A model generated the notes under the pieces. That model was not told where the DNA came from. It saw only the letters and a list, made by a program, of their open reading frames with translations, and ran no database searches. Below, piece by piece: positions 17,389 through 25,852 of a stretch of DNA of 64,000 nucleotides (positions are counted from its first letter, which is position 1; the number at the start of each line of letters is the position of its first letter). Source of the stretch: Streptomyces olivochromogenes (lineage in GTDB: Bacteria > Actinomycetota > Actinomycetes > Streptomycetales > Streptomycetaceae). A program made the position numbers and the translations under genes. The stretch spans positions 1 through 64,000 of the forward strand of contig NZ_JADDRL010000042.1 in assembly GCF_021538895.1 (NCBI RefSeq), in the 5' to 3' direction.

Positions 17389-18927
17389 TCAGTCACAGCC
17401 GCAGGCGCTGCCCGTGGCGGCCGGCAGCGGCTCGGGCACGCCGATCTTCGGCAGGCCGAGCATCACACCGGCCGGCTTCGCGGCCTTCGCAGCCTTGTCC
17501 ACGTTGCGCTTCTCCCACGCGTCACCCGCGCTCGTGCGGCGCACACCGAGGACGGCGCCCTCGGCCAGGAGGTGGTGCGGAGCGGCGTACGTGATCTCGA
17601 CGGTGACGACGTCGCCGGGGCGTACCTCCTCCTCCGGCTTGGTGAAGTGGACCAGGCGGTTGTCGGGGGCGCGGCCGGACAGGCGGTGCGTGGCGCCGTC
17701 CTTGCGGCCCTCGCCCTCGGCGACCATCAGCTGCAGGGTGCGGCCGACCTGCTTCTTGTTCTCCTCCCAGGAGATCTCCTCCTGGAGGGCGACGAGACGC
17801 TCGTAACGCGCCTGCACGACCTCCTTCGGGATCTGGTTCTCCATGGTGGCGGCCGGGGTGCCGGGCCGCTTGGAGTACTGGAAGGTGAAGGCCTGCGTGA
17901 AGCGGGCCTCGCGGACGACGTGCAGGGTCTGCTCGAAGTCCTCCTCGGTCTCGCCCGGGAAGCCGACGATGATGTCGGTGGTGATCGCGGCGTGCGGGAT
18001 GGCGGCGCGGACCTTCTCGATGATCCCGAGGTAGCGGTCCTGCCGGTAGGAGCGGCGCATCGCCTTCAGGACGGTGTCCGAGCCGGACTGCAGCGGCATG
18101 TGGAGCTGCGGCATCACGTTCGGCGTCTCGGCCATGGCGGCGATCACGTCGTCGGTGAAGTCGCGCGGGTGCGGAGAGGTGAAGCGGACGCGCTCCAGGC
18201 CCTCGATGTTCCCGCAGGCGCGCAGCAGCTTGCTGAAGGCCTCGCGGTCGCCGATGTCGGAGCCGTACGCGTTGACGTTCTGGCCGAGCAGGGTGATCTC
18301 ACAGACGCCCTCGCCTACGAGGGCCTCGATCTCGGCGAGGATGTCGCCGGTGCGGCGGTCCTTCTCCTTGCCGCGCAGCGCCGGGACGATGCAGAAGGTG
18401 CAGGTGTTGTTGCAGCCGACGGAGATCGAGACCCAGGCCGCGTACGCGCTCTCGCGCCGCGTCGGCAGCGTGGAGGGGAACGCCTCCAGGGCCTCGGCGA
18501 TCTCGACCTGCGCCTCCTCCTGGACGCGGGCACGCTCCAGCAGGACGGGCAGCTTGCCGATGTTGTGCGTGCCGAAGACGACGTCCACCCAGGGCGCCTT
18601 CTTCACGATGGTGTCGCGGTCCTTCTGCGCCAGGCAGCCGCCGACCGCGATCTGCATGCCGGGCCGGGACGCCTTCCGCGGCGCGAGGCGGCCGAGGTTG
18701 CCGTACAGCCGGTTGTCGGCGTTCTCACGGACGGCACAGGTGTTGAAGACGACGACGTCCGCGTCCCCGTCCGAGCCCTCGGGGGCGCGTACGTAACCGG
18801 CCTCTTCGAGCAGCCCGGACAATCGCTCGGAATCGTGGACGTTCATCTGGCACCCGTAGGTGCGGATCTCGTAGCTCTTGGGTGCGTGCACGTCCACTGC
18901 GGGGCTCCGGTCGCTGCTGCTGGTCAT
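17389..18927 (-). CDS. miaB: tRNA-2-methylthio-N6-dimethylallyladenosine synthase MiaB
   Basis: 512 aa radical SAM methylthiotransferase acting on i6A37 made by MiaA. UPF0004 domain with Cys26 (RTYGCQMN), Cys64 (NTCAVREN) and Cys98 (GGCLAQKD) for the auxiliary cluster; radical SAM triad C172, C176, C179 in GCNNTCTFCIVP; TRAM domain around 385-450 (TLQLMVAEGEGRKDG). A C-terminal tail of about 60 residues ending TGSACGCD is a Streptomyces feature and could bind metal. The paralogue RimO is also in this window (56536-58011). ATG start without a strong Shine-Dalgarno. Confidence 0.96.
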   Translation of the reverse strand: MTSSSDRSPAVDVHAPKSYEIRTYGCQMNVHDSERLSGLLEEAGYVRAPEGSDGDADVVVFNTCAVRENADNRLYGNLGRLAPRKASRPGMQIAVGGCLAQKDRDTIVKKAPWVDVVFGTHNIGKLPVLLERARVQEEAQVEIAEALEAFPSTLPTRRESAYAAWVSISVGCNNTCTFCIVPALRGKEKDRRTGDILAEIEALVGEGVCEITLLGQNVNAYGSDIGDREAFSKLLRACGNIEGLERVRFTSPHPRDFTDDVIAAMAETPNVMPQLHMPLQSGSDTVLKAMRRSYRQDRYLGIIEKVRAAIPHAAITTDIIVGFPGETEEDFEQTLHVVREARFTQAFTFQYSKRPGTPAATMENQIPKEVVQARYERLVALQEEISWEENKKQVGRTLQLMVAEGEGRKDGATHRLSGRAPDNRLVHFTKPEEEVRPGDVVTVEITYAAPHHLLAEGAVLGVRRTSAGDAWEKRNVDKAAKAAKPAGVMLGLPKIGVPEPLPAATGSACGCD

Positions 18928-19012
18928 GCGTTCAAGGGTAGGCCGTTCCGGGGACAGCCTTGTCGCGGTCCGTCGAGGAGCGGACCGGCACCGGGCGCCG
19001 GGGTGCCCGCCG

Positions 19013-20824
19013 TCAGATGAGGACGACCTGGTCGCCCCAGCCGTTGCGGGTCGCCTTCTCGAACCAGAGGCGGGCGGTGCCGTCGACGACGGCCGCCAGG
19101 CAGAGCCGCCAGCCGGTGCTCTCGCCCAGGCCGACCCGGCTCGCGTCGGCGGACAGCGTCAGGGTGGTCCACTCGCCGTCCCCGGTTCTCACCTGGACGC
19201 CGTCGGGCCCGGCCATGGCCACGGTGGGTCCGTCCCGGTGCCCGACGGCCGCCACGTCGGCCGCCGCCCGGTCGGTCAGGCGGGCCTGGGCGTCCCAGCC
19301 CAGGCCGTCGTGCTCCACGCGCTTCGGACCGCCGGACGGGAAGCCGAGCACGGCCTCCAGATCGCCCCAGCGGTTCACCGCGAGGGCCGCCCGCTCCGCT
19401 CGTCGGTCGTGGACGACCTCGCGCTTCGGTGGCGGCCCGGGCAGGCCGTGCCCCAGGCGCAGACAGGACACCGCGCTCCCGTCGTCGACGAGGACGGCGG
19501 TGCCGCCGTCCGTGTCGGGGGCCGCCGCCAGGACGCGTACGGCCGCGGCTTGTTCGGCGCGGTGCCGCACGAGGTCACCGCCGTCCGCCGGGTACCGCAC
19601 CGCGCACAGGGCCCCGTCGTGCGCGGCGAAGGCGACGAGCTCCCCTTCCGCGGTACGGCACACGGCGAGACCCGAGGCTCCGACCAGACCGTTGCGCCAG
19701 CCCGCGGCGTCGCCGACGTGCAGGTCGCCCGCCAGGTCGAGGGCGAAGGCGACCAGCCGTCCCGTGCCGGTGTACCGGACGGCGACCTCGTGCACTCCCC
19801 TCGGCGCCCCCTCGTCGGGAGGCAGCCTCCCCGGGCGGGAGGCGGGGCCGGGTACGCGCAGGAACTCCACCCCGGCCGCCCCGCCCGCCGCCACGACCAC
19901 ACCGTCCGGGCCGTCGGCCAGCAGGTCCAGGCACCGGTGCCGGGCCGGCCGGCCGCCGTCCCGGAGCAGGTCCCGCAGCCGTTCCGCCCAGGGCAGCAGT
20001 TTCCACGGGCGCCGCGTGGGATCGTCCGCCAGCGGCGCGGCGGCGTGTGCCGCGGCCGCCGCGGAGTACCCGGCGAGCCGCAGCTCGTGCTCGAACCGCT
20101 CGCCCGCCCCGCCGGGCATCTGCTCGGGAGGAACGCCGAGGAGCACTTCCCGGACCAGCATCCCGACCGCGTAGCGCTCCGCCTCGGCCGTGGTGAGGTG
20201 CAGGTTCGCCGCCTTCTCCGGGGCCACGTAGCCCGGCGTGTGGATGGGTGCGGTGCGCGTGGTGTCCACCCGGTGGAGGAAGGCGAGGTCGATGAGCTGG
20301 ACCCAGCCGTCCCGCGTGACCATGACGTTCTTCGCGGAGATGTCCCCGTGCACCCAGCCCCGGTCGTGCAGCCGGTCCGCGAGGGCACACAGCCGTACGA
20401 GGACGTCCGCGGCGGCGAGGGCGTCGTGGTTCCGGCCGGCCCACTGCCGCAGATTCCAGCCGTCGCACCAGCGCGTCACCAGATAGGAGGAGAGCGCGTC
20501 CGCCTCCGTGCCGGGCCAGTGCGGCGAGGGACCGACTATGGCCATCGGCACGACCAGGCCCTGGATGGCGAGGCTGTTGGCGTTGGCGGCACAGTCGTCC
20601 CAACGCGCCTGCCAGGTGCGCAGTTTCGCCGGATCGTCCTGGCGGGGAAGGATCTTGACCATCCAGTCGGAGGCGTCCCCGGACCGGTCTATGCGCCGGG
20701 CACGCCACGACTGGCCTTCCCCGCCCCGGTCGACGTACTCGTCCAGGACGAACTGGTCCGGGTTCTCCCGGCTGCCGAGATGCATCCCCGGCCGCCACAC
20801 GACGTCGTCCACCGGCCGTCTCAC
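19013..20824 (-). CDS. Ser/Thr kinase-like protein with C-terminal propeller-like repeat region
   Basis: 603 aa from a GTG that overlaps the VWA gene stop (GTGA); an ATG 13 codons later (20785) is the alternative. Kinase domain about 20-260: glycine loop GGEGQSW (34-40), lysine K57 in WMVKILP, catalytic loop HGDISAKN (D161, N166; the usual HRD Arg is Gly), metal-binding D179 in DLAFLHR (DFG is DLA), and APE 201-203. The core residues suggest activity with an unusual activation segment. The remaining 340 residues are repeated beta-rich units (for example VEFLRVPG, VRYTGTGRLVAFALD, VAVGHRDGPTVAMAG) like a propeller. Last gene of the five-gene operon; its likely phospho-reader is the FHA domain of the first gene. 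Confidence 0.82.
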   Translation of the reverse strand: MRRPVDDVVWRPGMHLGSRENPDQFVLDEYVDRGGEGQSWRARRIDRSGDASDWMVKILPRQDDPAKLRTWQARWDDCAANANSLAIQGLVVPMAIVGPSPHWPGTEADALSSYLVTRWCDGWNLRQWAGRNHDALAAADVLVRLCALADRLHDRGWVHGDISAKNVMVTRDGWVQLIDLAFLHRVDTTRTAPIHTPGYVAPEKAANLHLTTAEAERYAVGMLVREVLLGVPPEQMPGGAGERFEHELRLAGYSAAAAAHAAAPLADDPTRRPWKLLPWAERLRDLLRDGGRPARHRCLDLLADGPDGVVVAAGGAAGVEFLRVPGPASRPGRLPPDEGAPRGVHEVAVRYTGTGRLVAFALDLAGDLHVGDAAGWRNGLVGASGLAVCRTAEGELVAFAAHDGALCAVRYPADGGDLVRHRAEQAAAVRVLAAAPDTDGGTAVLVDDGSAVSCLRLGHGLPGPPPKREVVHDRRAERAALAVNRWGDLEAVLGFPSGGPKRVEHDGLGWDAQARLTDRAAADVAAVGHRDGPTVAMAGPDGVQVRTGDGEWTTLTLSADASRVGLGESTGWRLCLAAVVDGTARLWFEKATRNGWGDQVVLI

Positions 20825-22818
20825 AGCCTGAAGCGGGGCTGGAGCCCGAGCTGGAGCGAGCCGGACGGGCCACCCGCGGGCACTCCGGCCGTGCCGTCGG
20901 CCGACGCGACGTCGTACGGCAGATCGGAGTCGCCCGTACGCCCGTCGGTACGGTCTTCGCCGGGCGAACCGGCCGGGGGCAGCCCCTCCAGCTGTCCGGC
21001 CAGCGCCTCCACGAGGCCGGACAGCCGGTCGCAGCGCTCCAGGATCCACTCGTCCTCGTCGAAGGCCGTGCCGGGGGCGGTGAGGCGCTGGTGCTCGTCC
21101 CTGAGCCCGGACAGGAATCCGCGCAGACGCTGCAGTTCCGCGTCCACGTCCTTCGGCGGCGTCGCTCCGCTCTGCGAGAGCAGCGCCCGGCCGACCATCC
21201 TGACGAACGCCCTCGCGTCGGACACACCGCGCCGCCCCTCGATGCCCAGGGTCACGGCGTCCCAGAGCTGCCGCTGGTCCAGCAGCGGGGTCCGCAGCGC
21301 GGCCTGAGCGGCCTCGACACAGCGGGCGACCGCGGCGGACAGCCGTTCGCGGACGAAGTCCCGGCGCTGGGCGAAGTCCCGCGACTGCGCCGCCGTACGA
21401 CCGGCCGCGAGCCGCGCCGCCCACTCGCGCAGCACCTCCGCCGTCCCCGCCGGCACACCGGACGCCGGGCGGGGGATGCGGGTCGTGGGAACGCGGCGTG
21501 ACAGCCCCGCGCCGAGGCCGGAGAAGTACTCGTCCAGCACCTCGTAGCCACCGATGGCGGCGGGATCTCCGCCGCCGACCCGGACCAGCTCGGACAGCAG
21601 GGTGTGGTCCGGCCGCAGCGACTCGTGGTCCCGCACCCCGGACCGCGCGATCCAGCTCTCGTACATCGGGAGGGTGCTGATGCCGATCGCGTGCACCCGG
21701 ATGTCCATGGCGGTGTGCAGGTGCTCCATCAGGCTCACCGGCTCCTGGTGGGCGTACACCACCTCACCGGCCCCCTGGTCGCCCTTCGGCGCCCAGTGCG
21801 CGCCGTCGCTCACCAGGACGATGAGTTTGTCGTTGCCGGGCTTCTGGTGGCGGTAGAGGAGGTTGGCCGCCTCGTGCAGGGCGTTGCCGATGTCGGTGCC
21901 CCCGGCCTGCGCCTGCAGCAGGGCGATGGCGTGCCGGAACGCCTCCGCGTCGGCCGGGGTCCCGGCGTCGACCTCCGCCATGCCGCCCTGGCGCGGGAAG
22001 ACCTGCTCCGTCTCGTGGGTGAACTTCATCAGCGCGACCCGGGAGACCCGGCCGCTGACCTGGAGCCGGACGTCGAGCAGGTGCTGCAGCGCGTCCTGGA
22101 GCGTACGCATCCGGCTGACGCCCGCCGCGCGGTTGCGGGAACCCGTGAAGGTACGCCAGTCCCGCTGGGTGGCCGCGCGGGCCGCGGCGTACTCCCCCTC
22201 CCAGACGATGTCCTCGCACCCCATGGAACCGCTGCAGTCGGCCAGGATGACGATGTCGACGCCGCTGCGGGAGCCCGGCACGAACAGGTCCACGGTGGTG
22301 CGCGGGCCGATCTTCACGATCACGCCGACGCGGCCGCCGGCGTCGTACTGCCGCACCCGGAAGGGGACGGAGTCGACGTCGAGCCACAACTCCTGTTCGT
22401 CGGGCGGGATCCAGAGGAACCTGCCGATCAGTCCCGCCGTGGACAGTTCCTCCGTGGCGTCGTCCAGGGAGCGCTCGGTCGTGGACTCCAGCCGGACCGA
22501 GCGGGCCTCCACGACCGCGGCCGGGTCGAGTCGCCAGGTCGCCGTCTCCTCGGCGCCGGCGAACCCGGTGGTCCCGGCGAGGTCGTCGGGCAGGGCCAGC
22601 ACGCCGGACGGCACCTCGTCGAGCGGCACCACTTCGACGGCGCGCGAGGTGCTGTCGTAGCCGGTGCCGACGGTGAGGACGGCGAGGCGGTCGTCCGGGG
22701 AGGCGCTCGCGGCCGGCCAGTCGGCGGTGGCGACACCGACGCGGTCCGCTGCCAGGACGCCTCCGGAGGGCACGATCACCGCCTTGGTGCCGGTCGAGTC
22801 CACCGGTCGTCCAGTCAT
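20821..22818 (-). CDS. VWA-domain protein with intact MIDAS
   Basis: 665 aa; ATG overlaps the upstream gene stop (ATGA). Residues 1-185 are beta-rich without a recognised family (TATWRLDPAAVVEARSVRL, FLWIPPDEQELWLDVDSVPF). The von Willebrand A domain is about 188-400: MIDAS D194-C-S196-G-S198, T309 in AGGTDIGNALHEA and D338 in LVSDGAH, so Mg-dependent ligand binding should work. The last 250 residues are helical and charged, with LRGFLSGLRDEHQRL and LVEALAGQLEGLP. No secretion signal: it is cytoplasmic. VWA plus kinase recalls TerY-P style triads, but no PP2C phosphatase or Ter gene is here. It probably scaffolds the other operon products. Confidence 0.88.
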   Translation of the reverse strand: MTGRPVDSTGTKAVIVPSGGVLAADRVGVATADWPAASASPDDRLAVLTVGTGYDSTSRAVEVVPLDEVPSGVLALPDDLAGTTGFAGAEETATWRLDPAAVVEARSVRLESTTERSLDDATEELSTAGLIGRFLWIPPDEQELWLDVDSVPFRVRQYDAGGRVGVIVKIGPRTTVDLFVPGSRSGVDIVILADCSGSMGCEDIVWEGEYAAARAATQRDWRTFTGSRNRAAGVSRMRTLQDALQHLLDVRLQVSGRVSRVALMKFTHETEQVFPRQGGMAEVDAGTPADAEAFRHAIALLQAQAGGTDIGNALHEAANLLYRHQKPGNDKLIVLVSDGAHWAPKGDQGAGEVVYAHQEPVSLMEHLHTAMDIRVHAIGISTLPMYESWIARSGVRDHESLRPDHTLLSELVRVGGGDPAAIGGYEVLDEYFSGLGAGLSRRVPTTRIPRPASGVPAGTAEVLREWAARLAAGRTAAQSRDFAQRRDFVRERLSAAVARCVEAAQAALRTPLLDQRQLWDAVTLGIEGRRGVSDARAFVRMVGRALLSQSGATPPKDVDAELQRLRGFLSGLRDEHQRLTAPGTAFDEDEWILERCDRLSGLVEALAGQLEGLPPAGSPGEDRTDGRTGDSDLPYDVASADGTAGVPAGGPSGSLQLGLQPRFRL

Positions 22819-24131
22819 CGTCGGCTCCGATCGCCCTCGAACTTCACATCCACGCCCAGCTCGTCCCGGTACCTGGCCACGTTCGCGCCCTTGGCGCCGA
22901 TGAAGAGGCCGCGCAGTTGCGACGGAAGGTCGACGAAGAGGATGCCCCGCCGTTCCGTGACCCCGTTGCGCACGCGGGGTGCCTTGTACTCCACCAGCCG
23001 CAGCGCCGCCGCGACCTCCGGCCCTCTGCGCCCGTCCTGCTGCTCGACCAGCGCCTGTAGGCGCGACAGCAGTCGCTCGCCCTCCTTCGCCGTGCCCACC
23101 AGCGCGTCCAGTTCGCGCCGCCATCCCGCGTCGGCCCGGCGCAGGGCGTCGGCGGAGCGCCGGTCCCCGGCGGCCGAGCTGTCCTCGCACAGCCTTCTCA
23201 ACAGGTCGTAGACGGCCGAGTAGTCGACGGCGAGACGCGGGTGCCCCGTGTTGCGCAGGTTGTGGCTGAAGGACACGAGCCTGGGGATCCGGTACTCGCC
23301 GCCGCGGCGGGCGGCGGTGGCGGCGATCTGCCGCATCAGCTCCGCCGGCTCCCAGCCGCGCAGCGCCGCGTAGTGCTGCCGGCACAGCCCCAGGCCGGTC
23401 TTCTCGCCGCCGAAGACCTGCCAGCGCAGGGCGTGCCGGGTGCAGGCCTGGCGCCCGCAGGAGCGGCCGGAACCGTCCACGATGTCGCAGGCCATGGTGC
23501 CGACTCCACGACACCCGCTCTGCTCGCAGACGGGGAACGCCAGCTGGTAGCAGGGCCGGCAGTAGTCGGTGTCCGGGTCCTCGGGGTGGCGGACGCGATG
23601 CGCGTCGCACCAGGCCGTCTTCGCGTGGCACCGGTCACCGGCGCACCGGAAGGTGGCCGGCTGTCCACAGGCCCGGCAACCGGGCCGGTGAACCGGGCAG
23701 TTGGTGGCGAGCGAGCCGTCCAGGATGACGACGTGCTCGTCGCAGACCCGGTCACCGCGCCCGCTGCCCGCGCAGTCGCGGCAGAGGAACGGCCCGTACG
23801 TCCGCGTGCCGGACTCGGCGCAGGTGCCGCAGCGGTAGGTGACGTTCGCGCGCTGCCGTACGGCGACGACGTCGAAGCGCGTGCCCTGGTCGGCGACCGT
23901 CACGCCGGGCCTCAGTCGTACGACTTCCACCGCGATGTCGCCGAACTGCGAACTCCACGAGTACGGGAAGCCCGTCCGCAGCGGGTGTCCCAGCAGGCCG
24001 GGCTCCAACTGCTCCCACAGTTCGGCGAACTGCTCGGCCCCGGTCGGGTTGAGCCGGGACGCGCGCAGGTCGAGCACGACCTCGACGTCACCGACCGGTA
24101 CCGGGGTGTGCTCCGGATGTACGGCGGTCAT
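22815..24131 (-). CDS. Cysteine-rich multi-zinc-finger protein with C-terminal KH-like motif
   Basis: 438 aa; overlaps both neighbours by ATGA. Residues 1-95 form a separate N-terminal part. Residues 101-250 hold 19 cysteines and many His in repeated pairs (YRCGTCAESG, FLCRDCAGSG, CRACGQPATFRC, YCRPCYQ), enough for about five zinc sites resembling zinc ribbons or B-box-like knuckles. The middle (300-370) is helical. The C-terminus has RGLFIGAKGANVARYRDELG then VDVKFEGD: GxxG (G412-A-K-G415) flanked by hydrophobics as in a KH RNA-binding domain, preceded by LFVDLPSQ. I infer RNA binding. I know no named family with this combination. Confidence 0.8.
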   Translation of the reverse strand: MTAVHPEHTPVPVGDVEVVLDLRASRLNPTGAEQFAELWEQLEPGLLGHPLRTGFPYSWSSQFGDIAVEVVRLRPGVTVADQGTRFDVVAVRQRANVTYRCGTCAESGTRTYGPFLCRDCAGSGRGDRVCDEHVVILDGSLATNCPVHRPGCRACGQPATFRCAGDRCHAKTAWCDAHRVRHPEDPDTDYCRPCYQLAFPVCEQSGCRGVGTMACDIVDGSGRSCGRQACTRHALRWQVFGGEKTGLGLCRQHYAALRGWEPAELMRQIAATAARRGGEYRIPRLVSFSHNLRNTGHPRLAVDYSAVYDLLRRLCEDSSAAGDRRSADALRRADAGWRRELDALVGTAKEGERLLSRLQALVEQQDGRRGPEVAAALRLVEYKAPRVRNGVTERRGILFVDLPSQLRGLFIGAKGANVARYRDELGVDVKFEGDRSRR

Positions 24132-25807
24132 GGCTGAGGCCTGTCCTTCCCCCGGTTCGGCCGGTCGCCCGTGCCCTTCTTCGGCTGCTGGCCCGGCCCG
24201 TTCCGGCGGTCTCTGTCCGGGCGGCCCGCGGAGCGGTCAGGTCGGTTTCCCGAACGGTCCGGGTTGTTTCCTGAGCGGTCAGGGTTGTTTCCTGAGCGGT
24301 CAGGGTTGTTTCCCGAGCGGTCAGGTCGGTTGCCCCGGTCCGGGCGGCCTCCCGAACGGTCCGCGCGACCCCCGGAGCCGTCCGGACTGTTTCCGGAGCG
24401 GTCAGGTCGGTCTCCGGAGCGATCCGACCGGTTTCCCGAACGATCCGGTCGACCTCCGGAGCGATCCGGGCGCTTTCCGGAACGGTCCGGGCGGCCACCC
24501 TGGCGGTCCGGGCGGTTTCCCGCGAGGTTCTGCGGGCGGTCGCGGTCGCGTCGGGCCTGACGTGTGAGTCCGCTGTCCAGGGCCTCGGCCCAGGCCTTCA
24601 GCATCAGCGGACCGCTGCCCGGGTACCGGGCCAGCACCGCGCCCAGCAGGGGCCCGCCGGGCCGTGGGTCGGTCAGCGCCTCGCGCACGGCCTCCGCCAG
24701 CATGCGCCGGCCACCGAGGTCCCGGGGCAACAGGTCCTGGGCGCGCAGCGGTTGGCCGCCCGGCAGCTCCACCAGGCACAGCAGGGGCAGGATCTCCTCC
24801 GGGGTGACGTCCAGCCGGCTGAACTCCGGCACCAGGTCGTCGAGGAGTGTGCGGACCGCCTGCCGGGCGGAGACCTTGCGCTCGCCGCGCTTGTCCTGGC
24901 CGCGGCGCTCGTGATCGCGGGAGCGGCCCCCGTCGCGCTCCCGGGAACGCTCCCGGTCGCGGGGCCGCTCGTCCTGCGCCAGCGCGGCGCGCAGCCCCTC
25001 GGAGATCACGCGGGCGCGGTTCTCCTCCAGCAGTTGCTGCGGTCCGTGTCCTTCGCGGCGCCCGTCCGCCACCAGGGAGCGCGCTCGCATGGCCAGGGCG
25101 CTCAGGAGCAGTGCGTGCGCCCTCGTGTCGGCCAGCGAGGTCTGCGCGTCCAGGCAGCGGACCAGTACGGCGTCGGCGCCGACCGCCGGGGAGATGTCCA
25201 TGCGGTCCAGGTGGCTGATGCCGTCCCGGCGGCGTAACTCGGCTTGCACCCGGTAGAGATGATGCTCCGTCACCGAAGCGAGGAAGCGGGCGGCGAGGTG
25301 TTCGTGCGAGTCGGCGAGCCAGCGTGACCCGATGCGGTCACGGCTTCCGCCGGAGAGAAAGGCGCCCCGGCCGGCGATCGCGATCAGCAGGGGACTGTGC
25401 CTGCGCAGGAGGTTGCACAGGACCTCCTGCTCCACCGGATCGCCGGTGGCCAGCCAGTGCGTGTCGCCGTCCGGGGACACGGCCTGGCCGTCCAGGGACA
25501 GTCCGGGCGCCGTCAGCGCCCCGCCCGCCTGTCTCGCCGCCGCGTCGATGTTCCTCAGGGCCAGGCCCAGCGCCTCGAACGCGTCGCTGCGCGCGCCGCG
25601 GGTGCCCAGCCACATCATCGGCGTGATCAGCCGTAACAGCTCCGGGCGCCGCGGATGTCGTTCCAGCCGTAACGCGCCGCCCCCTGTGTCGGGCAGGCCC
25701 CGGTTCACCGCTGCCGCCAAGACGGCGCCCGCATCCGTGCCTTGGACCGCCAGCGCTTTGGCGAACGACTGCCGCGCGGCCCCCACCCGTGTCAAACTCA
25801 CCAGCAC
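24128..25807 (-). CDS. GCS2-like (gamma-glutamyl ligase fold) protein with RPDRSG repeat tail; three TTA codons
   Basis: 559 aa from GTG. Residues 40-245 resemble the C-terminal half of GCS2-type glutamate-cysteine ligases: HSPLLIAIAGRGAFLSGGSR followed later by VLVRCLDAQTSLADTRAHAL, compared with PLLLALSANSPFW and EVRVCDAQ-SVADAVALAAL in that family. Conservation of substrate residues is not clear, so activity is open. A charged RD/RE linker (280-312) and a helical region follow, then a tail of about 110 residues built on RPDRSGG/NNPDRSG units. Leu46, Leu58 and Leu191 are encoded by TTA, the codon read only by bldA tRNA, so translation should be limited to late growth. No strong Shine-Dalgarno; it starts 45 bases after the NYN-FHA gene stops. 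Confidence 0.75.
   Translation of the reverse strand: MLVSLTRVGAARQSFAKALAVQGTDAGAVLAAAVNRGLPDTGGGALRLERHPRRPELLRLITPMMWLGTRGARSDAFEALGLALRNIDAAARQAGGALTAPGLSLDGQAVSPDGDTHWLATGDPVEQEVLCNLLRRHSPLLIAIAGRGAFLSGGSRDRIGSRWLADSHEHLAARFLASVTEHHLYRVQAELRRRDGISHLDRMDISPAVGADAVLVRCLDAQTSLADTRAHALLLSALAMRARSLVADGRREGHGPQQLLEENRARVISEGLRAALAQDERPRDRERSRERDGGRSRDHERRGQDKRGERKVSARQAVRTLLDDLVPEFSRLDVTPEEILPLLCLVELPGGQPLRAQDLLPRDLGGRRMLAEAVREALTDPRPGGPLLGAVLARYPGSGPLMLKAWAEALDSGLTRQARRDRDRPQNLAGNRPDRQGGRPDRSGKRPDRSGGRPDRSGNRSDRSGDRPDRSGNSPDGSGGRADRSGGRPDRGNRPDRSGNNPDRSGNNPDRSGNNPDRSGNRPDRSAGRPDRDRRNGPGQQPKKGTGDRPNRGKDRPQP
24205..24535. repeat. Coding tandem repeat, about 21-bp units
   Basis: On the reverse strand this array encodes the (R/N)PDRSG(N/G) heptads that end the GCS2-like protein. 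Three near-identical units with TTTCCTGAGCGGTCAGGGTTG lie around 24265-24330; outer units diverge by single bases. Unit number is likely to vary between strains by slippage. Confidence 0.8.
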
Positions 25808-25852
25808 GCAGGGCAGCCTAGCTGTGTGACGTGGCTCTCACAACGGACTTCG

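Noticed and set aside
22819..23631. Upstream extension of the VWA reading frame
   Set aside because: It overlaps the zinc-KH gene throughout, is Arg/Gly-rich shadow sequence, and a clean ATGA overlap start exists at 22818.
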